Shown here piece after piece: positions 5,893-12,489 of a stretch of 12,726 nucleotides of DNA. The notes beneath the pieces are model-generated. The model made no database searches. It saw only the letters and a list, made by a program, of their open reading frames with translations, and was not told the origin of the DNA. Source of the DNA: DATJXG01 sp035500455. GTDB taxonomy: Bacteria; Acidobacteriota; Terriglobia; Terriglobales; Acidobacteriaceae. The stretch lies in contig DATJXG010000422.1 in NCBI GenBank assembly GCA_035500455.1, forward strand, positions 1 through 12,726, read 5' to 3'. Position numbers and translations under genes: made by a program. Every line of letters begins with the position of its first letter. Positions within the stretch are counted from its first letter, which is position 1.

Positions 5893-7344
5893 GTGGACAA
5901 AAATCCTTTCTTTTTCGAGCATTACGGGCTGGCGGAGCGCGACCTGGAACGCTATCTGGCGGCCGCGCTTTCGGCTGGTGGAGAGTACGCCGACCTTTAT
6001 TTTGAGTATCTTTCCTCGACTTCGCTCATGGTGGATGAGTCCATGGTGAAGTCGGCTTCGCAGGGAATCTCGGCGGGGTGCGGTATTCGGGTGATTTCCG
6101 GCGAGCGCACCGGCTACGCCTACACTGACGACCTTTCGCCGCAGCGCATTCTGCACGCGGCGCGCACCGCGGCTTTGATCGCCAGCGGGCCGGCCAAGAC
6201 CCCCAGCGTTGGGTTTCAGGAAAAGCAGGCGCGCAGCTTATATCCGGTGACGCTGCCTTCGGTGGATGCCGAGATCACTGCCAAAGTGGAGCTGGTGATG
6301 CGTGCCGACCAGGCTGCGCGGGCGTATGACCCGCGGATCAAGGAAGTGCGTTCGAGCTACGCCGACGAATTGCGGAACATTCTGGTGGTTGGCTCCGACG
6401 GGACTTTCGCCGAAGACTCGCAGCCTTTGGCCCGGATGAATGTTTCCTGCATTGCTAAGACCGAAACCACTTCGGCGCGGGGCAGCTCCGGCGGCGGTGG
6501 GCGAGTGGCGCTCGACTTCTTCTTCGGCGAAAAGACGCCCGAGTTCTTTGCCAAAGAAGCTTCGCGACAGGCGATTCTGCAGCTTGACGCGCGCGAGGCT
6601 CCCGCTGGAGACATGGAAGTTGTGCTCGGGCCGGGCTGGCCCGGAGTGCTGCTGCATGAAGCCGTCGGGCACGGGTTGGAAGCCGATTTCAACCGCAAGA
6701 AGACCTCGGCATTCGCCGGATTGATCGGCAAAGCGGTTGCCAGCGAGAAGTGTACCGTGGTAGATAACGGCACCATGCCCTGGCGGCGCGGCTCTCTCAA
6801 CGTGGATGACGAAGGCAACGCCACCCAGGAGACAGTGCTGATCGAGAAGGGAATTCTGAAGGGTTATCTCAGCGACAAGCTTTCCTCGAAGCTGATGGGC
6901 ATGGGCAACACCGGCAATGGCCGCCGCGAAAGCTACGAACACATTCCCATGCCGCGCATGACCAACACCTACATGCTGCCGGGCGAGGACGATCCCGCGG
7001 ACATTCTTCGCTCGGTGAAGCACGGCATCTATGCGGTGAACTTCGGCGGCGGCCAAGTGGATATCACCAACGGCAAGTTCGTGTTCTCGGCCTCGGAAGC
7101 CTACATGATTGAAGACGGCAAAGTCACAGCGCCGATCAAGGGCGCGACCCTGATCGGCAACGGCCCGGACGTGCTGACGCGCGTTTCGATGGTCGGCAAC
7201 GATCTGAAGCTCGACGAAGGCGTGGGCACCTGCGGCAAGGATGGGCAGGCCGTCCCGGTGGGCGTGGGGATTCCGACGATTAAGATCGATAGGCTTACCG
7301 TGGGCGGGACGGCGAAGAAGGATAGCGGCGGATTTATGCAGTGA
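5893..7344 (+). CDS. tldD: Metalloprotease TldD
   Basis: TldD is the catalytic, zinc-binding half of the cytosolic TldD/TldE protease. In E. coli the pair matures microcin B17 and degrades the CcdA antitoxin, trimming unfolded peptides inside a closed barrel. The product has 483 residues, the normal size. The zinc site HEAVGH is at residues 255-260 (H255, E256, H260) within LLHEAVGHGLEADF, and the third ligand is probably C447 in GVGTCGKDGQ. Other family signatures are CGIRVI near residue 63, EDGKVTAPIKGATLIGNGP and the C-terminal IDRLTVGG. The start is GTG 5893, with GGAGG at 5876-5880 and a spacer of 12 nt; a GATAAT (5837-5842) may be its -10. tldE follows on the same strand after a 247-nt gap containing a strong inverted repeat. 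All catalytic residues are present. Confidence 0.96.
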   Translation: MDKNPFFFEHYGLAERDLERYLAAALSAGGEYADLYFEYLSSTSLMVDESMVKSASQGISAGCGIRVISGERTGYAYTDDLSPQRILHAARTAALIASGPAKTPSVGFQEKQARSLYPVTLPSVDAEITAKVELVMRADQAARAYDPRIKEVRSSYADELRNILVVGSDGTFAEDSQPLARMNVSCIAKTETTSARGSSGGGGRVALDFFFGEKTPEFFAKEASRQAILQLDAREAPAGDMEVVLGPGWPGVLLHEAVGHGLEADFNRKKTSAFAGLIGKAVASEKCTVVDNGTMPWRRGSLNVDDEGNATQETVLIEKGILKGYLSDKLSSKLMGMGNTGNGRRESYEHIPMPRMTNTYMLPGEDDPADILRSVKHGIYAVNFGGGQVDITNGKFVFSASEAYMIEDGKVTAPIKGATLIGNGPDVLTRVSMVGNDLKLDEGVGTCGKDGQAVPVGVGIPTIKIDRLTVGGTAKKDSGGFMQ

Positions 7345-7423
7345 GTATGGCGCGCATGGTCGCTCCTGCCACCACAGTAAAGCTGAGGCGTAACGCCGAG
7401 AGAGTAACGCTGAGTCAGCATCT

Positions 7424-7464
7424 GCATTGTCATCTCGAGCCCCAACGGCATTGTCATCCCGAGC
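7424..7464 (+). repeat. Short direct repeat next to the large inverted repeat
   Basis: GCATTGTCATCTCGAGC (7424-7440) and GCATTGTCATCCCGAGC (7448-7464) differ at one base and are spaced 24 nt apart. The second copy runs into the left arm of the inverted repeat at 7451, so the first looks like a truncated duplicate of that arm. A separate pair of GTAACGCYGAG words lies just before, at about 7390-7413. Confidence 0.6.
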
Positions 7465-7535
7465 GAAGCGAGGGATCTCGGTCTTAGGCGAGCCTTCCAG
7501 ACAACCGAGACTCCTCGCTTCGCTCGGGATGACAA
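7451..7535. repeat. Large REP-like inverted repeat between tldD and tldE
   Basis: The 23-nt arms at 7451-7473 and 7513-7535 are perfect reverse complements; the left arm begins TTGTCATCCCGAG and ends GCGAAGCGAGG. The stem continues inward: TCTCGGT (7476-7482) pairs with ACCGAGA (7504-7510) beyond a small 2x2 internal loop. This leaves a loop of about 21 nt and makes it the strongest hairpin in the window. No transposase, terminal motif or ORF accompanies it, so it fits a dispersed palindromic repeat better than an IS. It lies within the possible tldD-tldE transcript. Confidence 0.85.
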
Positions 7536-7591
7536 GACGGGGAAAGTTATGACAAGTTGGGGAGCAGCCGCCGCACAGCGGAGTTACTTTT

Positions 7592-8977
7592 ATGCCTGAA
7601 ACTCAACTCGAAACGACTCCACAAACAGAAATCGACCTGAAAGACTTGGCGCAGGACATCGTCCGTCGCGCCATGGCCGGCGGTGCTACCGCCGCCGAAT
7701 GCGTGGTTCGCGAAGGCGATGAATTTTCCACACTCGTGCGGCTGGGCCAGGTGGAGACGTTGAAGGAAGCCGGCTCGCGGGCGATTGGCGTGCGCGTGTT
7801 CTATGGCCGGCGCTCCGCCAACACGCACTCCAGTGATTTCACCCGCGACGGCCTCGAGCGCATGCTCAAGTCTGCGCTGGAGCTGGCGAAGATCACTTCG
7901 GAGGATCCCTACTCCGGAATTCCCGAAGCTTCGCAGCTCGGCTCCATCCCCGGCGATCTCGACCTCTACTCGGCCGATGTTTACTCCCTGCCCGGGGAAG
8001 AGCGCATCAACTACGCGCGGCGCTGCGAGAAAGCGGCGCTCGATTATGATCCGCGCATTAAAAATTCTGAAGGCGGCTCCTTCGATGCCGCAACCGGCCA
8101 CAAAGTCTTGGCCAATTCGCATGGATTTGTCGGCGAGTACAAGCGGTCATATTGCTCTGTGGCTGCTGTGCCCATTGCCCAGGACGAAGCTGGCGCCATG
8201 CAGCGGGATTACTGGTTTTCGGTCTCGCGCAATATGGCCAGGCTGGAATCGCCGGAAGAAGTCGGAAAGATCGCGGCACAACGCACTCTGCGCCGGCTGG
8301 GCGCGCGCAAGGCAAAAACCGCACAGGTTCCGGTGGTGTTTGATCCGCTGGTAGCTACTTCGATCCTTGGCCACATCTTTGAAGGCGTAAACGGCGACTC
8401 GGTCTATCGCGGTGCCTCGTTTCTGGCGGGGAAGCTCGGCCAGAAGATTGCCGCCGATCGCGTCAACCTCATTGACGACGGCACCATGCCCGGCGGCTTC
8501 GGCACCAGCCCATTCGATGGCGAAGGCATCCCTACGCGGCGAACTGTGGTCATCGAAAATGGAGTGCTGAAGTCGTATTTGCTCAACACCTATACCGCGA
8601 AGAAGCTCGGACTGCAGACCACCGCCAATGCCTCGCGCGGCCTGGCCGGAACGCCGGGAATCGGCCTGGGCAATTACTTCCTGCAACCGGGAAGCAAGAC
8701 TCCACAGCAGTTGATTGGCGAAATTAAAGACGGCCTTTACGTCACCGAGTTTCTAGGCCACGGCGCGAATCTGGTGACCGGCGACTATTCGCGCGGCGCC
8801 TCTGGGCTATGGATTTCGGGCGGAGAACTAACTTACCCAGTGGAAGAAATCACCGTGGCGGGAAATCTCAAAGAGATGTTCCTGAATATCTCCGAAATCG
8901 CCAACGATCTGGAATTCCGCGGCTCCGTAGCCTGCCCCACGATTCGAATCGATGGGCTGACGGTTGGCGGGGAATAG
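7592..8977 (+). CDS. tldE: TldE/PmbA, non-catalytic partner of TldD
   Basis: This is the TldE (PmbA) subunit, which pairs with TldD to form the active peptidase. The product has 461 residues, slightly longer than E. coli PmbA owing to an N-terminal stretch of about 15 residues. The fold matches TldD, but where TldD has HEAVGH this protein reads GHIFEGVNGDS (260-270), so the zinc motif is missing, as expected for TldE. Family signatures include GVRVFYGRRSA (66-76), LIDDGTMPGGFGTSPFDGEG, GVLKSYLLNTYTAKKLG and the C-terminal IRIDGLTVGGE. The start at ATG 7592 has GGAG (7580-7583) with an 8-nt spacer. tldD lies 247 nt upstream on the same strand and the two may be co-transcribed. The call is firm; substrates here are unknown. 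Confidence 0.95.
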   Translation: MPETQLETTPQTEIDLKDLAQDIVRRAMAGGATAAECVVREGDEFSTLVRLGQVETLKEAGSRAIGVRVFYGRRSANTHSSDFTRDGLERMLKSALELAKITSEDPYSGIPEASQLGSIPGDLDLYSADVYSLPGEERINYARRCEKAALDYDPRIKNSEGGSFDAATGHKVLANSHGFVGEYKRSYCSVAAVPIAQDEAGAMQRDYWFSVSRNMARLESPEEVGKIAAQRTLRRLGARKAKTAQVPVVFDPLVATSILGHIFEGVNGDSVYRGASFLAGKLGQKIAADRVNLIDDGTMPGGFGTSPFDGEGIPTRRTVVIENGVLKSYLLNTYTAKKLGLQTTANASRGLAGTPGIGLGNYFLQPGSKTPQQLIGEIKDGLYVTEFLGHGANLVTGDYSRGASGLWISGGELTYPVEEITVAGNLKEMFLNISEIANDLEFRGSVACPTIRIDGLTVGGE

Positions 8978-8980
8978 AAA

Positions 8981-9056
8981 ATTGCTGATTGGTGATGGAT
9001 CCGGACTCGGTTCTGGGTTTTCAATCAACAATCAAAAGTCATCAATCAAAAATCAA
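8981..9056. repeat. ATCAATCA-word repeat region with an inverted copy
   Basis: ATTGCTGATTG (8981-8991) pairs with CAATCAACAAT (9022-9032) over 11 positions, one of them a G-T wobble. The right side continues as tandem AATCA words to 9056. This fills the gap between tldE and the next gene and immediately precedes that gene's -10 box. It is unlike the GC-rich repeats elsewhere in the window. Confidence 0.5.
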
Positions 9057-9061
9057 AATAG

Positions 9062-9067
9062 TACAAT
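9062..9067 (+). promoter_or_regulatory. -10 box for a leaderless ATG at 9074
   Basis: TACAAT (5 of 6 consensus) ends exactly 6 nt before ATG 9074. No Shine-Dalgarno site lies between, since the spacer is TCCCCC. Transcription would begin at or next to the start codon. No -35 is evident in the AATCA repeat upstream. Confidence 0.5.
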
Positions 9068-9073
9068 TCCCCC

Positions 9074-9580
9074 ATGGGCGGTCTGATTGAGCGTCCTCCG
9101 CTGACCGAAGAGCCTGATTCCAACTGGCGTCCCATCCTCATTGGCGTAGTACTGGTGGTCGTAGTCGTAGGAATTGTCGCTCTGCTGCTGCGAAGCACTC
9201 CTCCCAAGCCGCCCGCCGGGCCGCCGCCGTATGCCGCCAACCTCAAGATCTCCGACGTGAAGATGAGCGCGGCGGAGAATTTCGTGGGAGCTTCCGTTAC
9301 TTACCTTGACGGTACGGTCACGAATACCGGCAACCAGACCGTCATCGGAGCCACCGTCCATGTAACCTTCAAAGACTCCCTCGGCCAGATCGCGCAGGCA
9401 GAAGATGTGCCGCTTCACGTCCTGCAGACCGGCGGACCTTACGACGACACCGCCGACCTGCGAATCGCACCGCTGGCCCCCGGCCAAAGCCGCCAGTTCC
9501 GCCTCACCTTCGAACACGTCAGCGCCGACTGGAACCACGAGTATCCAGAAGTAAAAGTCACCGACGTATCTGTAAAGTAG
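9074..9580 (+). CDS. Membrane-anchored beta-sandwich protein (DUF2393/FxLYD-like)
   Basis: This 168-residue protein has a short cytoplasmic N-terminus (1-19) and one Val/Ile-rich membrane helix (about 20-39). A Pro-rich linker follows (TPPKPPAGPPPY, 42-53), then a soluble domain of about 110 residues. That domain reads as beta strands: YLDGTVTNTGNQTV, ATVHVTFKDSLGQI, then LAPGQSRQFRLTFEHV. This pattern (extra-cytoplasmic, NTG turn, PGQ near the end) is typical of FxLYD/DUF2393-type domains, which are of unknown function and perhaps bind partners at the cell surface. The family call is from pattern memory and is moderate. The start at ATG 9074 has no ribosome binding site and appears leaderless. 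It lies between tldE and selD with separate promoter elements, so no functional link to them is implied. Confidence 0.8.
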   Translation: MGGLIERPPLTEEPDSNWRPILIGVVLVVVVVGIVALLLRSTPPKPPAGPPPYAANLKISDVKMSAAENFVGASVTYLDGTVTNTGNQTVIGATVHVTFKDSLGQIAQAEDVPLHVLQTGGPYDDTADLRIAPLAPGQSRQFRLTFEHVSADWNHEYPEVKVTDVSVK

Positions 9581-9592
9581 CCGCACAATGTA

Positions 9593-9711
9593 GGCGCGGG
9601 CGTCCTCGCCCGTGCAAGCGGATGAGATGGAATTGCAAGCGGCGATTCCGACGACTTCGGCGCTGCTGCTGCGAATCGCGCGCCACCGCCCCACGCGAGG
9701 ACGCCCGCGCC
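9593..9711. repeat. Inverted repeat GGCGCGGGCGTCCTCGC flanking the selD upstream gap
   Basis: The 17-nt arms at 9593-9609 and 9695-9711 are perfect reverse complements, separated by 85 nt that contain two GCAAGCGG words and no gene. The arm words resemble the hairpin at 621-640. The right arm ends 15 nt before the selD -10 box. A reading frame open from 9622 into selD crosses this repeat and is not considered coding before 9739. Confidence 0.75.
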
Positions 9712-9726
9712 CGTCCCCAAATCTTC

Positions 9727-9732
9727 TACAAT
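9727..9732 (+). promoter_or_regulatory. -10 box for leaderless selD
   Basis: TACAAT ends 6 nt before ATG 9739, the same hexamer and spacing as at 9062-9067. The spacer GAAGTC is not a usable Shine-Dalgarno site at that distance. No -35 was recognised; the GC-rich repeat arm occupies that position. Confidence 0.5.
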
Positions 9733-9738
9733 GAAGTC

Positions 9739-10842
9739 ATGGCCGGCTCCCAGCCCGTCCGTCTCACTGCAACGGTGAAAGCCGGCGGCTGTGCTTCCAA
9801 GCTGAGCCCGGCGGTGCTGGACGCGGTGCTCGCAAGACTCCCCAAGCAGAGCGATCCCAATGTCCTGGTCGGTTTTGATCACGCCGACGATGCCGGGGTG
9901 TATCAAGTCGGCCCCGGCCTGGCGCTGGTGCAAACCGTGGATTTCTTTACCCCCATGGTGGACGACCCGCACACCTTCGGGCAGATTTCGGCCACCAATG
10001 CGCTGAGCGATATTTACGCCATGGGCGGGCGGCCGATCACGGCGTTGGCACACGTCTGTTTCCCCGCCGGCGGCGACCCTGAGGTGTTGAAGCAAATTAT
10101 GGAAGGCGGCCTCTGCAAGATGATGGAAGCGGGCTGCACCGTGATCGGCGGGCACAGCGTGCGCGATGAGGAGATCAAGTTTGGCTACTCCGTGACCGGA
10201 CTGATCGATCCCGGCAGGATTCTGACCAATGCCGGCGCCAAGCCTGGGGATCGACTGGTCTTCACCAAGGCCTTGGGCACGGGCGTGATCACGACTGCCA
10301 TTAAGAAAGGAACGGCAAGGCAGGGCTGGGCCGAGGCGGCGATCCGCTCCATGACCACGCTGAACAAGCGGGCGGTTGAGGTAATGCTTTCGCCGCGAGC
10401 GGCGGCGGGCCAGGGTGGAGTTAGCAGCGATCAGCGGCCGGGGCCCGGCTGTGCCGTCCATGCCATGACCGATATCACGGGTTTTGGCCTCATCGCTCAC
10501 GCCCGGGAGATGGCTTTGGCGTCAAACGTATCTCTGCGCCTGTTCGCCGGCAGGATTCCACTATTGGCGGGCGCTCTGGAGTGCGTAAGAGCGGGAAATA
10601 TCCCGGGCGGCTTGCTGGCCAACCGCGAGTTCGCGGAATGTGTAGTTGGCTGGCAGGAAGGCGTAAACGAGGACCTCAAGACACTGCTCTTCGATCCCCA
10701 AACCGCCGGCGGGTTGCTGGCTGCGGTGGGCGTGGAGAAGATTTCCGAGATCAGGCAGTCTCTGAACTCCGCCGGCGTACCCGCAGTCGAAATCGGAGAA
10801 GTCCTGGAGCGTGGCAAGCCACTGATCGAAGTAGCGGCGTAG
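9739..10842 (+). CDS. selD: Selenide, water dikinase (selenophosphate synthetase)
   Basis: SelD uses ATP and selenide to make selenophosphate, the selenium donor for selenocysteine tRNA and 2-selenouridine tRNA. The product from ATG 9739 has 367 residues, slightly longer than E. coli SelD. The catalytic pair is seen as C18 and K21 in AGGCASK, equivalent to E. coli C17 and K20; this is the Cys rather than the Sec form. HADDAGVY supplies the metal and ATP-binding Asp residues (about 50-51) and TVDFF gives D68. GGHS (138-141), MTDITGFGL and DPQTAGGLL (319-327) complete the AIRS-family core. An insertion of about 20 residues (218-239, SPRAAAGQGGVSSDQ...) precedes MTDITGFG. An earlier start at 9622 would add an Arg/Cys-rich 39-residue stretch encoded by the intergenic repeat and is rejected. 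No selA, selB, selC or ybbB-like gene is present in the window. Confidence 0.96.
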   Translation: MAGSQPVRLTATVKAGGCASKLSPAVLDAVLARLPKQSDPNVLVGFDHADDAGVYQVGPGLALVQTVDFFTPMVDDPHTFGQISATNALSDIYAMGGRPITALAHVCFPAGGDPEVLKQIMEGGLCKMMEAGCTVIGGHSVRDEEIKFGYSVTGLIDPGRILTNAGAKPGDRLVFTKALGTGVITTAIKKGTARQGWAEAAIRSMTTLNKRAVEVMLSPRAAAGQGGVSSDQRPGPGCAVHAMTDITGFGLIAHAREMALASNVSLRLFAGRIPLLAGALECVRAGNIPGGLLANREFAECVVGWQEGVNEDLKTLLFDPQTAGGLLAAVGVEKISEIRQSLNSAGVPAVEIGEVLERGKPLIEVAA

Positions 10843-10904
10843 TTCCTCCACAGAATTCCTGCCTTTAGAGTGTTCATCCGTCACAGACGAAGCCGGCTTT
10901 ACTT

Positions 10905-10913
10905 TGCCATAAT
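10905..10913 (+). promoter_or_regulatory. Extended -10 box for a leaderless GTG at 10920
   Basis: TGC followed by CATAAT (10908-10913) is an extended -10, and the hexamer ends 6 nt before GTG 10920. The spacer CCCGCT has no Shine-Dalgarno character. Confidence 0.5.
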
Positions 10914-10919
10914 CCCGCT

Positions 10920-12482
10920 GTGTCTCCCGACTCTCTCGCTTCCACTTTGCGGGACTTCCTCGCCGGCGCCAGCGGCGCGGTGGTTCTCGAAGACCATGTC
11001 GTAGCCTTTGACCTGGCGCAATCCCGCTATTCCATCTCCGGCGAGCACAACAAATGCCTGCTGCATCTCTGGTCGGCGGAGCGGAATATCGTGCGGCGGA
11101 TTCTCGATCTTGAGGTTAAGCCCGAAATGTTGCGCCTCCAGGTGCAGCGCCTTGGCCAGACCAAGCCCAGCAAGCTCGAGATTTGCCGTCAGCGCGACCA
11201 TCGCACCCCGGCCGCCAAGCGCGCGGCGCGAATGTCGTACCACAGGCTGTTGCAGCGGGTCATGGAGCGGCAGTTTAGCGGATACGCCGTGGCGGAGCTT
11301 CGCAACTCGGTCGATCTCGAACGCTCCTTTGGACCGATCTACGCGCGTGGACTCCTGCGCCGCGGGCAGTCAGCCTTCGCCGTGCTCGGGGTGAACGCCC
11401 AGGAAACACAATCATCCATCGACGCCGCGCTGACCTTCGGAATTCTCTGGCTGGATCTCTGCCGTCAGAACTGGGCGGGCAAGGCATTAGTAGAAGGCCT
11501 GAAGCTTTTTGTCCCCGCGGGCTGCGCCGGCCTGGTGAGCGAACGCGCGGCACTTCTGGACCCCGCGGCTGCCAAGTGGAAGATTTACGAACTGGATGAA
11601 CGGCAGGATGACCTCCGCGAGCTTGACCTCGAAGATCGGGGCAATCGATCCAGCCGTTTGGTCCACGCTCCCGACGAAGCCGCCCTGCAGGAGCGGTTCG
11701 CGGAAGCGATTGTTTACGTCCATCAACTGATGCCGGAGGTTGAGGTCGTCGCGCTCTCCGCCGCCGAGATCGCTTTTCGGCATCGCGGCCTGGAATTTGC
11801 CCGAGCGCGGCTGGGTCATGAGCCAGGCTCGTTCCGCGCTGCGCCCGAGATTGTATTCGGCGTGGGCTCGGAAGAGAAAGTCCTGAATGAGAACAATGGC
11901 GAAGCGTTCCGCCGTTTGGTGCGCAGCATTGGCGAGGTGCGGCACGCCGAGGGACCGCGAGACCATCCACTCTGGCGGATGCGCTCCGAGCGCTGGCTGG
12001 AATCCCTCGCAGCGAAGGACATCAGCGCCATCGACGAACGCCTGGATACGGCTTGCCTGTACTCGCAGGTACCAGCCTTCGCCTCCGCCGACCGCGGCGT
12101 CATCGACGTGCTCACCACCACCCGCGATGGCCGCCTCGCGGTGATTGAACTCAAGGCCGACGAAGACATCCACCTGCCCCTGCAGGGCCTGGACTACTGG
12201 ACGCGCGTGGCCTGCCACCACGCTCAGGGGCACTTTCAGCGTTTCGGGTATTTTCCCGGGCGCGAATTATCCCCGGAGCCGCCGCTTCTGCTTCTGGTGG
12301 CGCCGGCGCTGCACATCCACCCCGCCACCGACACGCTGCTGCGCTACATCTCGCCGAAGATCGAATGGACGCTCGCGGCCGTGGATGAGCATTGGCGCAA
12401 GGGGGTGCGGGTAGTGTTCCGCAAAAGGCGCGAGCACTTGCTGCACAAATTCGGAGGGCGGGACCTGCCGCTCTCCGCGTAG
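10920..12482 (+). CDS. Uncharacterised protein with C-terminal PD-(D/E)XK nuclease-like domain
   Basis: This 520-residue soluble protein has no signal peptide or membrane segment. Its C-terminal part (about 355-435) shows the PD-(D/E)XK pattern. D396 lies in GVIDVLTT, E410 and K412 in LAVIELKAD, and Q422 in LPLQGLDYW; the ERWLES helix (357-362) may carry the early acidic residue. The spacing from D to ExK (14 residues) and the hydrophobic strand before IELK resemble NucS- and RecB-type nuclease cores. Residues 1-350 are not recognised. They include a basic segment (85-118), a Gly/hydrophobic stretch (150-205) and an acidic segment (224-240, ELDERQDDLRELDLEDR). Cleavage activity, target and pathway are unknown; a DNA repair or nucleic-acid quality-control role is only a guess. 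GTG 10920 is the first start in frame and seems leaderless. It is convergent with the DinB gene, with 7 nt between stop codons. Confidence 0.82.
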   Translation: MSPDSLASTLRDFLAGASGAVVLEDHVVAFDLAQSRYSISGEHNKCLLHLWSAERNIVRRILDLEVKPEMLRLQVQRLGQTKPSKLEICRQRDHRTPAAKRAARMSYHRLLQRVMERQFSGYAVAELRNSVDLERSFGPIYARGLLRRGQSAFAVLGVNAQETQSSIDAALTFGILWLDLCRQNWAGKALVEGLKLFVPAGCAGLVSERAALLDPAAAKWKIYELDERQDDLRELDLEDRGNRSSRLVHAPDEAALQERFAEAIVYVHQLMPEVEVVALSAAEIAFRHRGLEFARARLGHEPGSFRAAPEIVFGVGSEEKVLNENNGEAFRRLVRSIGEVRHAEGPRDHPLWRMRSERWLESLAAKDISAIDERLDTACLYSQVPAFASADRGVIDVLTTTRDGRLAVIELKADEDIHLPLQGLDYWTRVACHHAQGHFQRFGYFPGRELSPEPPLLLLVAPALHIHPATDTLLRYISPKIEWTLAAVDEHWRKGVRVVFRKRREHLLHKFGGRDLPLSA

Positions 12483-12489
12483 CTGCTGC

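Noticed and set aside
7345..7591. Possible small peptide substrate (RiPP precursor) next to tldD/tldE
   Set aside because: TldD/E mature some RiPPs, but this gap shows no short frame with a ribosome binding site and leader/core pattern, and no modifying enzyme is nearby.
617..9711. CRISPR array or insertion sequence
   Set aside because: The repeats are inverted pairs without regular spacing or spacers, and no cas gene, transposase or target-site duplication was found.
9622..9738. Upstream extension of selD by 39 codons
   Set aside because: The added residues (Arg/Cys-rich) are encoded by the inverted-repeat segment, precede the known SelD N-terminus and would lie upstream of the likely -10 box.
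9739..10842. Selenocysteine codon or SECIS element around selD
   Set aside because: The catalytic residue is an ordinary Cys codon (tgt) and no in-frame TGA with a following stem-loop was seen.
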